Below, in pieces: positions 45,064 through 53,548 of a stretch of 64,000 bases of DNA. Under the pieces are notes generated by a model, which saw only the letters and a list, made by a program, of their open reading frames with translations, did no database searches and was not told the origin of the DNA. The stretch's first letter is position 1. Every line of letters starts with the position of its first letter. Position numbers and translations under genes: made by a program. The DNA is from GCA-2733415 sp049614485 (GTDB taxonomy: Bacteria; Bacteroidota; Bacteroidia; Flavobacteriales; Flavobacteriaceae), in assembly GCA_049614485.1 (NCBI GenBank), contig JBMZDR010000004.1:60322-124321 (forward strand). The letters run 5' to 3'.

Positions 45064-45771
45064 TTATTTTTTAATGTGTTTTAAATAATAAACATAGAGT
45101 TCCTCAGCAGAAGCACCACACCATTTTTTTACATAAATAGCCCAAAAATGGTATTGTAGTTTCCATATGCCATTTGATTCATAGCGTCTAGCTGATGTAG
45201 TTATCCATTCTTGAATAACTACAAACTGCTGTTTTTTGTATAACTTATTGATTAAATCATTATCCTCATAAATAGTAAATTGCTCATTGAATTGGCCTAA
45301 CGTATTAAATAATTCTCGAGTAATAAACTGACTTTGGTCGCCACCCCTGCAAGCCCGCCATCTGAATTGCGTTAGCCAGCCTGCGAGCTGTAACCACCAA
45401 TGTGAAGAATCAAATTTCATTTTAAAACAACCCGCCTTATGACCCTTTTTAACTTCATTAAGTATGAGTTGATCAAAGTGCTTAGGCGGAAATGTATCAG
45501 CATGTAAAAAATAAAGAATAGTTCCTTTAGAGTTTTTAGCGCCACAATTCATTTGCTTTGCTCTGCCACGTTCAGAAGTTAGCAATTGTATTTGATTGTG
45601 AGACGCAATAAGTTGCTGTACAAGTTCTTGTGTGTTATCATCACTACCACAATCCACCACGGTAATTTCTGAAATATTTTTTTCAGAACTATTATGTAAT
45701 ACATGACGCAACACACGAGTGATGTTTGCAGCTTCATTTAATGTTGGTATGATGATGGATAATTTAGTCAT
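45064..45771 (-). CDS. TIGR04283-type glycosyltransferase of arsenosugar synthesis
   Basis: The 235-residue GT2 domain has LSIIIPTLNEAANITRVL at the start, EITVVDCGSDDNT near residue 36 and YFLHADTFPP near residue 92, which carries the metal-binding acidic pair. WRACRGGDQSQFI follows near residue 150. This is the rSAM/selenodomain-associated transferase 2 family, now linked to arsenosugar clusters. It should add a sugar unit to the arsenical product. It is the last gene of the cluster and overlaps the DUF547 gene by ATGACTAA. Confidence 0.87.
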   Translation of the reverse strand: MTKLSIIIPTLNEAANITRVLRHVLHNSSEKNISEITVVDCGSDDNTQELVQQLIASHNQIQLLTSERGRAKQMNCGAKNSKGTILYFLHADTFPPKHFDQLILNEVKKGHKAGCFKMKFDSSHWWLQLAGWLTQFRWRACRGGDQSQFITRELFNTLGQFNEQFTIYEDNDLINKLYKKQQFVVIQEWITTSARRYESNGIWKLQYHFWAIYVKKWCGASAEELYVYYLKHIKK

Positions 45772-46621
45772 TCAAGCTCCAGTCGTAATTTTTAAAACTC
45801 CTCTTAGTGTTTTTATTAATAATAACTTCTGAGTATTTATTTAAGTAATCGATTAGTGTACCATCTGTTTTAAAGTCGCTGGCATACCATTTAAATATTT
45901 TAGATAATTGAATATTGTTTTCTGAAATAGTATTTCGAGTTTTATCATTTATAAATCGATGAGCTAAAAAGTCCAAATCAGTATTCACAGTTGCTGCAGT
46001 AAACGCTCGGTTTAATAGTGGAGGGCAAGAAAATGAAGCGCAGTTAATACCGAAGTGTATTCTTGGGTCGTTCATTTTACGTAATATTTTATGCTCCACA
46101 TCTTGTAAATTATACCATTTTCTCCCAATTTTAAAAAAGCGACTACTCCATGCATCTTTGATGTTTTTAATACTTTCAGTTGGGTAGTTGTCAGTAATTA
46201 ATTTGATGGTAAACGCATTATAAACATTCATCCAATACGCTAACGTATCTTCTTTTGTCCAAGACTCTTGTGGTGGGTTTTCTGATAAGGCCGTTAAATA
46301 ACGTTTGAATATTTTTTTATCGTCTATAAACCCACTGTAATTAGTGTTTCCGTTATCAGTTACATGCTTATTTAATAAGTTGTTGAAAATAGAGTGGTCA
46401 AATTGTTCATTAATGACATTAATTGAATCTGTTTCAGATTTAGTTATAATTGGGGTTGTAACCTTGGGGCTAATGGTGTCAGCTTTTTCAAAAGTTGTAA
46501 CTGTGTCAATAATAATTTCTGGTGAGCGTGATGCTTCTGAAACACTATGTTTTGTACTACTGCATGAGATTATAATAGAAAGGCATACGCCAAATACGGT
46601 TGTGAAAAGAAAATGCGTCAT
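45764..46621 (-). CDS. DUF547 lipoprotein in the arsenosugar cluster
   Basis: The 285-residue protein has a lipoprotein signal peptide ending in IISC (cysteine near residue 20). A low-complexity linker precedes a DUF547 domain with TLAYWMNVYNAFTIKLI near residue 130 and IHFGINCASFSCPPL near residue 190, where the conserved Cys-Cys pair sits. The fold resembles papain-like thiol enzymes, but activity is unproven. It lies between ArsM and the transferase and overlaps the latter by eight bases, so it belongs to the operon. Its lipid anchor places it outside the cytoplasm, unlike its neighbours. Confidence 0.83.
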   Translation of the reverse strand: MTHFLFTTVFGVCLSIIISCSSTKHSVSEASRSPEIIIDTVTTFEKADTISPKVTTPIITKSETDSINVINEQFDHSIFNNLLNKHVTDNGNTNYSGFIDDKKIFKRYLTALSENPPQESWTKEDTLAYWMNVYNAFTIKLITDNYPTESIKNIKDAWSSRFFKIGRKWYNLQDVEHKILRKMNDPRIHFGINCASFSCPPLLNRAFTAATVNTDLDFLAHRFINDKTRNTISENNIQLSKIFKWYASDFKTDGTLIDYLNKYSEVIINKNTKRSFKNYDWSLND

Positions 46622-46697
46622 AGTTAAACAATATTGATAAAAGAAAAAGAGAATAGAACTCCAGCGTGTTGCTAAGAGTTCTATTGTTGGTTAATAA

Positions 46698-47666
46698 TTA
46701 ACAACATCCGCCACCATCATAATGAAAGGTGGATTCTGAAAAATAGATATCATCTCTTCCAAGCGCCTTCAAAGCAGCAGCGGTTTTATCACATATTGCC
46801 AATGGTTGGTTCTTTAATAAAATATGCCCAGCCTTATCATCAAAATAGTCGTTATCACCATAGTAAATTGCAGCTTTACCAGTAAATACACATGGGCCAT
46901 CTGCAGGCATAGGGTCTTTTATTGCAGCAACTTCTATTGATTCAATATAAATCAATTCATCGGTTGGATAATTTTTAGGATCTAAAATGCGGTATGGTTT
47001 TCGGGCTCTAATTTCTATTGTTCCAAAACCGGCGTCCGTTAATGCTTTTACATAGTCGGCAATTGGTAAACTCCCACTTAAACATAAGGCGCGCAAACGT
47101 TCATCATTACGTAAGGTATCATTCATGGGTTGCTCACAGGTAGGGTCGCTCATTACTAAACGGCCATGAGGTTTTAAAACACGGTACATTTCCGCAATGG
47201 CCTTTTTTAAATCATCTGCTTTAAAAATATTAAATAAACAGTTTTGTGCTGCAACATCAATTGAATTATCGTCCACTGGTAAGTTCATGGCGTCTCCTTT
47301 TTTAAGATCTACAAAGTCACTTTTAAACCAATCATTTTGTTCTTCAGCAACTTTGAAGTTTTTCTTTGAAGCCTCTAACATTTCATCAACAACATCAACA
47401 CCTACAACGCCACCTTTTTGACGGTTGAAATATGAGAATTGTAATAATTCCATACCGCCACCCACGCCAACATATAGCATTTTAGGGTTATTAGATAAAT
47501 CACGCGCATGTACTGTAGAACCACATCCGTAATTCATTTCTTGCATAATTTTAGGAATGGATAAACCTGGTAATTCCCAAATAGGATTTGTTGTACAGCA
47601 TAATCCGACATCTGGGGTCAATGCTGCTTCTTTGTATACGTCGTGTGTGGTTTCTAAATAACTCAT
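46698..47666 (-). CDS. arsM: Arsenite S-adenosylmethionine methyltransferase
   Basis: The 322-residue protein has the class I methyltransferase SAM site YVGVGGGMELLQFSY near residue 67 and VVGVDVVDEMLEAS. Arsenite-binding cysteines are present: the CC pair at residues 23-24 (GLCCTTNP), QNCLFNIF and CLSGSLPI, which match the ArsM cysteine motifs. The extreme C-terminus is GGGCC. It methylates arsenite with SAM. In this cluster the dimethylated product is passed to the ArsS radical SAM enzyme. It lies between the PNP and the DUF547 gene. Confidence 0.9.
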   Translation of the reverse strand: MSYLETTHDVYKEAALTPDVGLCCTTNPIWELPGLSIPKIMQEMNYGCGSTVHARDLSNNPKMLYVGVGGGMELLQFSYFNRQKGGVVGVDVVDEMLEASKKNFKVAEEQNDWFKSDFVDLKKGDAMNLPVDDNSIDVAAQNCLFNIFKADDLKKAIAEMYRVLKPHGRLVMSDPTCEQPMNDTLRNDERLRALCLSGSLPIADYVKALTDAGFGTIEIRARKPYRILDPKNYPTDELIYIESIEVAAIKDPMPADGPCVFTGKAAIYYGDNDYFDDKAGHILLKNQPLAICDKTAAALKALGRDDIYFSESTFHYDGGGCC

Positions 47667-47690
47667 AAGTGGGTTTATTGTTTTTAGTAA

Positions 47691-48506
47691 TTAAATTACT
47701 TTGATTAATTCTTTAAATAAGGTGATCATTTTTGGTTCAGCTTCACCTGCTATTGCAATGATTTCAGAAATATCTACGGGTTGTAAATTATCTGGGTCAC
47801 ATTCATCAGTTAACACTGATACGGCAGCAACTTCTAGGTTTAAATGATTGGCCACAATAATTTCTGGTACGGTACTCATGCCAACGGCATCTGCGCCTAA
47901 TAGTCCTAACATTCTGTATTCTGCTCTAGTTTCTAACTGAGGCCCTACAACACTAGCATAGACTCCTTCATGAAGAGTTACGTTGTTTTTGTTTGCTATT
48001 GCTTTCAATTTGTCATTTATAGATTTAGAATACGGCGCTAGCATGTCTGTAAATTGTGTGCCAAATTCGCCAACATTTGCAAAGGCTAAAGGAGAACTTC
48101 CTTGGAGATTAATATGGTCATCAAGCAACATTAAATCCCCTTTTTTATACTTTAAGTTAATAGCACCTGCAGCATTTGATACTAACAGTTTTTGAATGCC
48201 TAAACCGTGTAAAGTGCGAATTCCATAGGTAACTTCCCATAAATTATAACCTTCATATAAGTGAAAACGGCCTGCCATAACAAGAACCGTTTTTCCTTCT
48301 AGTGTTCCGTAGATTAATTTGCCTGAATGAAACTCAACGGTTGCTTTTGGAAAATGAGGAATCTCTGTATATGGTATTTCAATCTTAACATCAATATCGT
48401 TAACGATTTTTCCTAAGCCTGTTCCTAAAACAATTCCTATTTCTGGCTTGTCAACTCCTTTAGATTTTAGATAAGAAATAGTTTCTTGTAACTGTTGTTT
48501 TTTCAT
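47691..48506 (-). CDS. punA: Purine nucleoside phosphorylase, probably adenine-type
   Basis: The 271-residue protein is a trimeric class I PNP. It has IGIVLGTGLG, the phosphate-site HFPKATVEFHSG, RFHLYEGY, SNAAGAIN near residue 119 and VVGPQLETRAEYRMLGLLGADAVGM, read in pieces. At the base-specificity position it has Asp234 (LTDECD), where 6-oxopurine PNPs have Asn and methylthioadenosine phosphorylases have Asp. That suggests it acts on adenine nucleosides. In an arsenosugar cluster it could remove adenine from the arsenic-bearing 5'-deoxyadenosine intermediate. The role is inferred from residue and context. Confidence 0.9.
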   Translation of the reverse strand: MKKQQLQETISYLKSKGVDKPEIGIVLGTGLGKIVNDIDVKIEIPYTEIPHFPKATVEFHSGKLIYGTLEGKTVLVMAGRFHLYEGYNLWEVTYGIRTLHGLGIQKLLVSNAAGAINLKYKKGDLMLLDDHINLQGSSPLAFANVGEFGTQFTDMLAPYSKSINDKLKAIANKNNVTLHEGVYASVVGPQLETRAEYRMLGLLGADAVGMSTVPEIIVANHLNLEVAAVSVLTDECDPDNLQPVDISEIIAIAGEAEPKMITLFKELIKVI

Positions 48507-48532
48507 ATAAATTGTCGCTTTATGCGTAATAA

Positions 48533-49147
48533 TTAATTGTTTAAATAGGGTTTGAAAATGGCGTAATCTTTTACATCATCATAAAAATCAATGTCATTTA
48601 AAGTTTCTAAGAGTGCTACTTTTTTGGTTTTTAAATTGTTTAGAGTTGCAGTTCTAACAGTGTCTGTTCCCCAATTTTTATTTTCAAAGATGTTGGGTAG
48701 TAAAGTCGTCATGCCTAATAAATAGTAACCTCCATCTTCTGCAGGACCAATAACAACATCATTACTATCTAATCTGTTAAATGCGTCTTGAATATGCTTG
48801 GGTTTTAAATCGTATAAATCAGAGCCAACAATTATAACTTTTTCATAACCAGCTTTAAAACTTTCCTTGAATGCGTTTTGCATTCTGTAACCTAAATCAG
48901 CACCGTGTTGTTGGTGTTTCTGATATATTGAATCATCCCATATATCATTAGTTCTTACTCTCACAGAGTAATAAACCGCCTTGTCACAGTTTAATTGTTC
49001 AACAACATCTGCCGTATGTTGCAATAACATTTTATAAATGGTTAAAGCGTTTTTATCACCAATGGTTTTGGCTAAACGTGTTTTACATTTTCCTAATTCT
49101 GGGTTTCGTGTAAATATTAAAATAAGATTTTTAGATTGTGTCATCAA
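48533..49147 (-). CDS. TIGR04282-type transferase of arsenosugar synthesis
   Basis: The 204-residue protein is a DUF2064/CofC-like nucleotidyl- or glycosyltransferase: LILIFTRNPELGKCKTRLAKTIG at the start, EKVIIVGSDLYDLKPKHI near residue 98, and GPAEDGGYYLLGM near residue 133. It is the rSAM/selenodomain-associated transferase 1 family (TIGR04282), found with TIGR04283 and ArsS. It may activate or transfer the sugar part. It sits between PNP and the rhodanese gene. Confidence 0.85.
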   Translation of the reverse strand: MMTQSKNLILIFTRNPELGKCKTRLAKTIGDKNALTIYKMLLQHTADVVEQLNCDKAVYYSVRVRTNDIWDDSIYQKHQQHGADLGYRMQNAFKESFKAGYEKVIIVGSDLYDLKPKHIQDAFNRLDSNDVVIGPAEDGGYYLLGMTTLLPNIFENKNWGTDTVRTATLNNLKTKKVALLETLNDIDFYDDVKDYAIFKPYLNN

Positions 49148-49174
49148 TTACAGTCAGTTGTCTATTTTTAAATT

Positions 49175-49242
49175 GTCATTTCGACGATAGGAGAAATTTC
49201 AACTGTTTTGCGATTTCTCAGTCGTTCCTCCTTCGAAAGGAC
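49175..49242. repeat. REP-like palindromic element of Flavobacteriaceae type
   Basis: The element opens with GTCATTTCGACGATAGGAGA and closes with TCCTCCTTCGAAAGGAC. The arms form an imperfect stem, with GAAATTTC and GATTTCTC in the middle. I recall this as a common dispersed intergenic repeat in flavobacterial genomes, usually GTCATTTCGACG at one end. It lies between the rhodanese and TIGR04282 genes. Confidence 0.6.
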
Positions 49243-49272
49243 TCATTGTTTTTTTACAAAGCATGCCTTACT

Positions 49273-49767
49273 TTAGTCATATATCTTTTCTCCGTTTACG
49301 AGCCATTTACTCCAGTTTTCATTATAGCAGTGCACTTTGTTTGTTTCTGTATTTGAAGTGTCAATAACCATATTTTTCTTATTTTTCCATTCAAAAATAC
49401 CGCCGTATAAATTATAAACTTTATATCCTTTTTTAATTAATTTTTCGGCAATTTTCTCACTTCTATAGCCTACTGAACAATATACTATAACAGGTGTTTT
49501 TAAAGAAAGCTTTTTAATCGTTTTATCCATATTGAAGTGCTCATACCCCACATGAATAGCATTTTTCAAATGACTAACATTGTACTCATTAATTTCTCTA
49601 GAGTCTAAAATTGTATAATCCTCATAGTTGTAAAGTAAATTATCTGAAGTAATAAAAGACACCGTTTTTTGAAGTGTACTGTCTATCATAGCGTCAAACG
49701 CCGTAGTTTGTCCGTTGCAAACTGCAGAATAAAATAATATGAGATATATAGCGTTTTTAATGAACAT
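49273..49767 (-). CDS. Exported rhodanese-domain protein
   Basis: The 164-residue product starts with a signal peptide (MFIKNAIYLILFYSAVCNGQ). One rhodanese domain follows: YTILDSREINEYNVSHLKNA, then the catalytic loop VYCSVGYRS with the active cysteine, and KGYKVYNLYGGIFEWKN. It could handle sulfur or bind thiolated arsenic species outside the cytoplasm. I start at ATG 49767, 11 bases after the ArsS stop, because an upstream TTG at 49833 lies in the ArsS reading frame. It is part of the cluster by position. Confidence 0.83.
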   Translation of the reverse strand: MFIKNAIYLILFYSAVCNGQTTAFDAMIDSTLQKTVSFITSDNLLYNYEDYTILDSREINEYNVSHLKNAIHVGYEHFNMDKTIKKLSLKTPVIVYCSVGYRSEKIAEKLIKKGYKVYNLYGGIFEWKNKKNMVIDTSNTETNKVHCYNENWSKWLVNGEKIYD

Positions 49768-49778
49768 CTGTTTCTGTT

Positions 49779-50834
49779 TTAAGCAACGGTTCCTTGACAG
49801 CTGCTCCCTGCACCGGCGGTACAGCCATAGCAATGTTGTGAAGTTATAATGTTTCTGTTTTGTAATAAGTCTTCATTATAATCACTAATATGTTTTACGT
49901 TACTAGCAACTTTCAGTTCTAACATCTGATTAAAATCACAATCATATAACCAGCCATCCCAACTTACCGAAATGGTATTGGTACACATGACGCTTGTGAC
50001 AGCTGCAGGGTTGTATGCTTCTACTAATGAATACATGTAATCTTCATAATTGTCAGACGCAATCAGATAATCTAAAAACCTGCTGATAGGTAAATTTGTG
50101 ATAGCAAATAGATTGTGAAAGTGAATGTCAAAATCGGCTTTTAGTGCTTTTTTGAAGTCGGTTTCAAGTGCTTTCTGGTCACCCGGTAAAAATGCACCAG
50201 ATGGATTATAGACCAAATCTAATCGTAAATCACTATCTGGCATTCCGTAACCTACAGCGTTTAACTCTTGCAAGGCTTTGATGGATTTGTTAAAAACACC
50301 ATCACCACGTTGTTTGTCCGTTTTTCCTTGTGTCCAATGCGGCATAGAACTTACAACATGCACATTGTGTTTTTTGAAAAATTCTGGTAAATCGTAATAC
50401 TTTTTATTGGCACGAATAATGGTTAAATTAGAACGGACAATAAAATCTTTAATACCTGCTTTAGACGCTTCCTCAACAAACCATCTGAACTCCGGATTCA
50501 TTTCAGGCGCGCCACCAGTTAAATCTAAGGTATGCGCTCCGGTGTTTTTAATCACCTCTAAACATTGCATCATGGTGTCACGAGTCATGATTTCCTTACG
50601 GTCAGGACCTGCATCTACATGGCAATGTTCACAAACCTGATTGCACATGTACCCCAAGTTAATTTGCAGGATTTCTAATTTATTTGGTGTAAGTGGGAAT
50701 TGATTTGTTTCTGCCAGTTTATCTTTAAACGTAGGTAAATCATCATTAGCAAAAATACCGTTTGATAAAAATTCCAGTTGTTTATTAGCGTTTGCAAAAT
50801 CACTTTCTCGTTTGTGTAAAGAGGTTTTAGCCAT
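49779..50834 (-). CDS. arsS: Arsenosugar biosynthesis radical SAM protein ArsS
   Basis: The 351-residue protein has the radical SAM cluster CNQVCEHC at Cys64, Cys68 and Cys71. It is followed by DLTGGAPEMN near residue 102. The C-terminal domain has CDFNQMLELK and QHCYGCTAGAGSSCQGTV, extra cysteines for a second cluster or arsenic binding. It is the rSAM/selenodomain family now known to transfer the 5'-deoxyadenosyl group to dimethylarsenite. Some relatives use selenocysteine at the SSC position; here the codon is TGT. It is the second gene of the minus-strand operon. Confidence 0.9.
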   Translation of the reverse strand: MAKTSLHKRESDFANANKQLEFLSNGIFANDDLPTFKDKLAETNQFPLTPNKLEILQINLGYMCNQVCEHCHVDAGPDRKEIMTRDTMMQCLEVIKNTGAHTLDLTGGAPEMNPEFRWFVEEASKAGIKDFIVRSNLTIIRANKKYYDLPEFFKKHNVHVVSSMPHWTQGKTDKQRGDGVFNKSIKALQELNAVGYGMPDSDLRLDLVYNPSGAFLPGDQKALETDFKKALKADFDIHFHNLFAITNLPISRFLDYLIASDNYEDYMYSLVEAYNPAAVTSVMCTNTISVSWDGWLYDCDFNQMLELKVASNVKHISDYNEDLLQNRNIITSQHCYGCTAGAGSSCQGTVA

Positions 50835-50897
50835 GTTTTTTTCTTGAGGATTAGCAGTTGTAGTTTGGTAGTTCTTTTTATAAAGAAAACCCGCTAC

Positions 50898-51233
50898 TTA
50901 CATTTCTAATTTAGTCACTTTATTCATCATTTGCACACCGTGTACTAAAGTAGCACCGCTTTTTATAGCTGCGCCAACATGTACGGCTTCCATCATTTCT
51001 TCTTTGGTGATGCCACGTTGTAATCCATCTTTTGTGTAGGCATCTATGCAGTATGGGCATTGTTCCGTGTGAGCAACAGCTAAGGCAATCAAAGATTTTT
51101 CGCGAGCAGTTAAAGCGCCTTCTTCGAATACCTTTCCATAGTACTCAAAAAACTTACCTCCAAGCTCTTCATTCCATTCTGTTATTTTTCCAAATTTTCT
51201 TAAATCTGCTGGATCGTAATATGTTTTTGCCAT
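50898..51233 (-). CDS. CMD-like (AhpD-fold) protein of the arsenosugar cluster
   Basis: The 111-residue protein is a single carboxymuconolactone-decarboxylase domain. It has REKSLIALAVAHTEQCPYC, giving the Cys59/Cys62 CxxC, and AVHVGAAIKSGATLVHG. This matches the arsenosugar-associated peroxidase-like family found beside ArsS. The AhpD histidine three residues after the second cysteine is absent, so it may reduce disulfides or arsenic without peroxidase activity. It is the first gene of the minus-strand cluster. Confidence 0.87.
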   Translation of the reverse strand: MAKTYYDPADLRKFGKITEWNEELGGKFFEYYGKVFEEGALTAREKSLIALAVAHTEQCPYCIDAYTKDGLQRGITKEEMMEAVHVGAAIKSGATLVHGVQMMNKVTKLEM

Positions 51234-51405
51234 GTAATTATCTATTGGTTTGGTTGTAGACGAATAGTAAATATAAGTCTTACAGATTAAATTTTACTTT
51301 TTGTCGATAATTAATGTTGGTTAAACGCAAATTATATTGAATATTTCTTGTTTTTAGTTTTTTTTTTGTTTTTTTTTGTATGCAATATAATAACTAATTT
51401 TAAAT

Positions 51406-51687
51406 ATGAAAAAAGTATTGTTTACTGGGGTTTTACTCATAGTAGTATTAGTCTCTTTTGCTACGAGTATTAAAGAGGGGAAGAAAGTTGAAATAGAGGA
51501 AGTGCAATTTAATTGTGATGTTTACTGTGTTGGTTGGGCTGATGAAAAAACAGACGGTGTTCGTAATAATAATTTCGCAATTTATTACAATGGTTGTGTG
51601 AAAAAAAATAGAGACGCAGGAAATTGTAGTGATCAAAACGCAAACCCAGATAGCCATACAAATAAATTAACAGAGACAGCTCAATAA
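51406..51687 (+). CDS. Small secreted four-cysteine protein 1
   Basis: The 93-residue protein has an N-terminal signal peptide to about residue 20. Its mature part carries cysteines at 37, 41, 64 and 74 in the order NCDVYCVGWAD, YYNGCVKK, GNCSD, and it ends in ETAQ. The next gene encodes a paralogue with the same spacing, so disulfides are likely. No known family is recognised. Long T-runs precede it (51350-51380) and no clear promoter is seen. It heads the unit of GLPGLI and outer membrane genes. Confidence 0.75.
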   Translation: MKKVLFTGVLLIVVLVSFATSIKEGKKVEIEEVQFNCDVYCVGWADEKTDGVRNNNFAIYYNGCVKKNRDAGNCSDQNANPDSHTNKLTETAQ

Positions 51688-51695
51688 TTTATACT

Positions 51696-51977
51696 ATGAA
51701 AAAAATAATAATAGTAGTTGGTGCTTTAGTTTTAATGTCATTTAACTTACCTAGTACTGAAATTAAATGTGTAACTGAGAATGAGTTTAATGACTGTGAT
51801 TTGTATTGTAAAGGGAGAGCAGATGCTAAGTATGGGGCAAAAGCTAGAGGTACGGCTGCTTGGAAGCGATACCAAGCAGATTGTGTTAAGAATCCACCAA
51901 CTAATTGTGAAACTATTTCAGGGACAGGAATAGTTCCAAAACCTAATGATGAGTCTTTAGATCCTACAGCTCAATAA
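51696..51977 (+). CDS. Small secreted four-cysteine protein 2
   Basis: The 93-residue paralogue of the preceding gene starts eight bases after it. The signal peptide is MKKIIIVVGALVLMSFNLP. Cysteines at 34, 38, 63 and 71 match those of protein 1: DCDLYCKGRAD, RYQADCVKN, TNCETI, with an extra Cys25. Both end in TAQ. The identical spacing and end point to a common ancestor and a common partner. I do not recognise the family. It could be an exported peptide substrate, toxin or structural subunit handled by the GLPGLI proteins downstream. Confidence 0.75.
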   Translation: MKKIIIVVGALVLMSFNLPSTEIKCVTENEFNDCDLYCKGRADAKYGAKARGTAAWKRYQADCVKNPPTNCETISGTGIVPKPNDESLDPTAQ

Positions 51978-51983
51978 TTTATA

Positions 51984-52757
51984 ATGAGATATTTTAAAAA
52001 CATTTTATGGGGGTTTAGTTTAGTTGTTTTTACTGCTTATGCACAACAAGGAACTGTAAAATATAAAATCCAGAATTTAAAAATTGATTTACCTGAAGGG
52101 AATGATGTGAAATACCCTGAATTGTATAAGGAAATGCAGGCTGCAAATAAATTTATAGAGGAGGAAGTTGTTTTTTGCTTAGAGTTTAATGCTATAGAAT
52201 CACTATTTATGGTTGAGGATAACCAGTATGATTTTGTTGCTTTATCAAAAAAATATGGTGTTGCTGATTATGATTTGCAAACAGTATTAATGAACTCTTA
52301 TGCTAACAAGAAAATATATAAAAATATTTCAGAGAACAATATTGTAGAAGAGTTTGATTACTGTACGGTTAATATATTGATTGATGATGAGTCTATTGAT
52401 GTAAATTGGCAGTTAACTAATGAAACATTAAAAATAGGAGATTATCTTTGTTATAAGGCAACTGGAGTTTGGAATTATAGAGCTGGCGGAGCAGTTGATA
52501 TAGAGGAAGAGGTTGTTGCGTGGTATACTTCTGAAATACCATTAGGTTATGGTCCTTTAGCATTTAAAAGTTTACCTGGGTTGATATTGAGATTAGATAC
52601 ACCTTATTATGCATATGTTGCTTCGAAAATACAATTTATAAAAAAAGAAAATAAACCAAAGAGTGTCAAAAAACCTACTATAGGGCATAAAATGACTTAC
52701 AAAGAATTTTATGAGAATCAGAAAGTTTATGTTGATAATTGGATAGAGATGGATTAA
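51984..52757 (+). CDS. GLPGLI family protein 1
   Basis: The 257-residue protein has a signal peptide to AYAQQG. It has the family core WYTSEIPLGYGPLAFKSLPG near residue 188, ending with the name-giving SLPGLIL motif (G replaced by S). The GLPGLI family (TIGR01200) is confined to Bacteroidota. It is exported and its function is unknown. It follows the second small protein by six bases. It should fold as a beta-rich periplasmic protein and may chaperone the small proteins. Confidence 0.88.
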   Translation: MRYFKNILWGFSLVVFTAYAQQGTVKYKIQNLKIDLPEGNDVKYPELYKEMQAANKFIEEEVVFCLEFNAIESLFMVEDNQYDFVALSKKYGVADYDLQTVLMNSYANKKIYKNISENNIVEEFDYCTVNILIDDESIDVNWQLTNETLKIGDYLCYKATGVWNYRAGGAVDIEEEVVAWYTSEIPLGYGPLAFKSLPGLILRLDTPYYAYVASKIQFIKKENKPKSVKKPTIGHKMTYKEFYENQKVYVDNWIEMD

Positions 52758-52759
52758 TT

Positions 52760-53524
52760 ATGATAAAATTAAATGGAATTATAGTATTGTTTTTATTTTC
52801 AGTTATTGGATTTGCTCAACAGGGATTTGTTGATTATAAGGTAAGTGTTATTAAGTCTTTTGACGATAAAGAAGTAGAGGCTGATTATCCGGAAATATTT
52901 GAAGCCTTTAAGAATATAGAGTCAGTTATCAATAATAATTTATTATTTACTCTTAGTTTTAAGGATAATGAAAGTGTTTTTGAAAATAAAAAATCAGTTT
53001 ATGCTGGTGACGCTAAATTTTTAGAAGAAGCATTAAGTAAAACGATAGGACGTAATGCTATTTATTATAATGATATAGTTAATAATATTTATGTTAAACA
53101 ACAAGAATATTGGGGTACTGATGTGTTAATTGAAGATGATTTAGAAAATTTTAATTGGGAAATTACACCTGAGAGCAAGCAAGTAGGTAAATATAAATGC
53201 TATAAGGCTATAGGGAAAGACTATGTGGTTAGTAACGGGAAGGAGTTTAAGGACGAGGTTATTGCTTGGTTTACTCCTGAGATACCAATTAAATCAGGGC
53301 CTTTGAATTTCGGAGGGTTACCAGGACTTATTTTGAAATTAAATTTTAACAATCACATTTATTATGCTGATAAAATTAAGTTTTTGAATAATGATGAGAG
53401 TATTGCGGTTATTAGGCCGAGCAAAGGAAAGAAAATGAGTTTGACAGAGTTCTATAAAAAAGAAATAGAACTTGTGAAGATAGGTAGAAAAGCAATTAGA
53501 GAAGGAAAGCTTTATAATTATTAA
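52760..53524 (+). CDS. GLPGLI family protein 2
   Basis: The 254-residue paralogue shows the full motif GGLPGLILKL near residue 192. WFTPEIPIKSGPLNFGG lies just before it. The signal peptide is MIKLNGIIVLFLFSVIGFAQ. I start at ATG 52760, two bases after the preceding stop, rather than an upstream in-frame ATG at 52739 inside the previous gene. An 18-bp perfect hairpin follows it. Confidence 0.88.
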   Translation: MIKLNGIIVLFLFSVIGFAQQGFVDYKVSVIKSFDDKEVEADYPEIFEAFKNIESVINNNLLFTLSFKDNESVFENKKSVYAGDAKFLEEALSKTIGRNAIYYNDIVNNIYVKQQEYWGTDVLIEDDLENFNWEITPESKQVGKYKCYKAIGKDYVVSNGKEFKDEVIAWFTPEIPIKSGPLNFGGLPGLILKLNFNNHIYYADKIKFLNNDESIAVIRPSKGKKMSLTEFYKKEIELVKIGRKAIREGKLYNY

Positions 53525-53548
53525 AGTTTTTCTTAGATAAAAAAGGTT

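Noticed and set aside
49768..49833. Longer N-terminus for the rhodanese from a TTG at 49833
   Set aside because: It lies in the ArsS coding end, lacks a signal peptide at its start, and the ATG at 49767 gives a proper one.
49779..49840. Selenocysteine in the ArsS C-terminus
   Set aside because: The family can have it, but the codon in GSSCQG is TGT and the frame has no internal TGA.
51340..51400. Phase-variable promoter from T-runs before the small peptide gene
   Set aside because: The runs are interrupted by G and no promoter boxes are placed around them. One sequence cannot show length variation.
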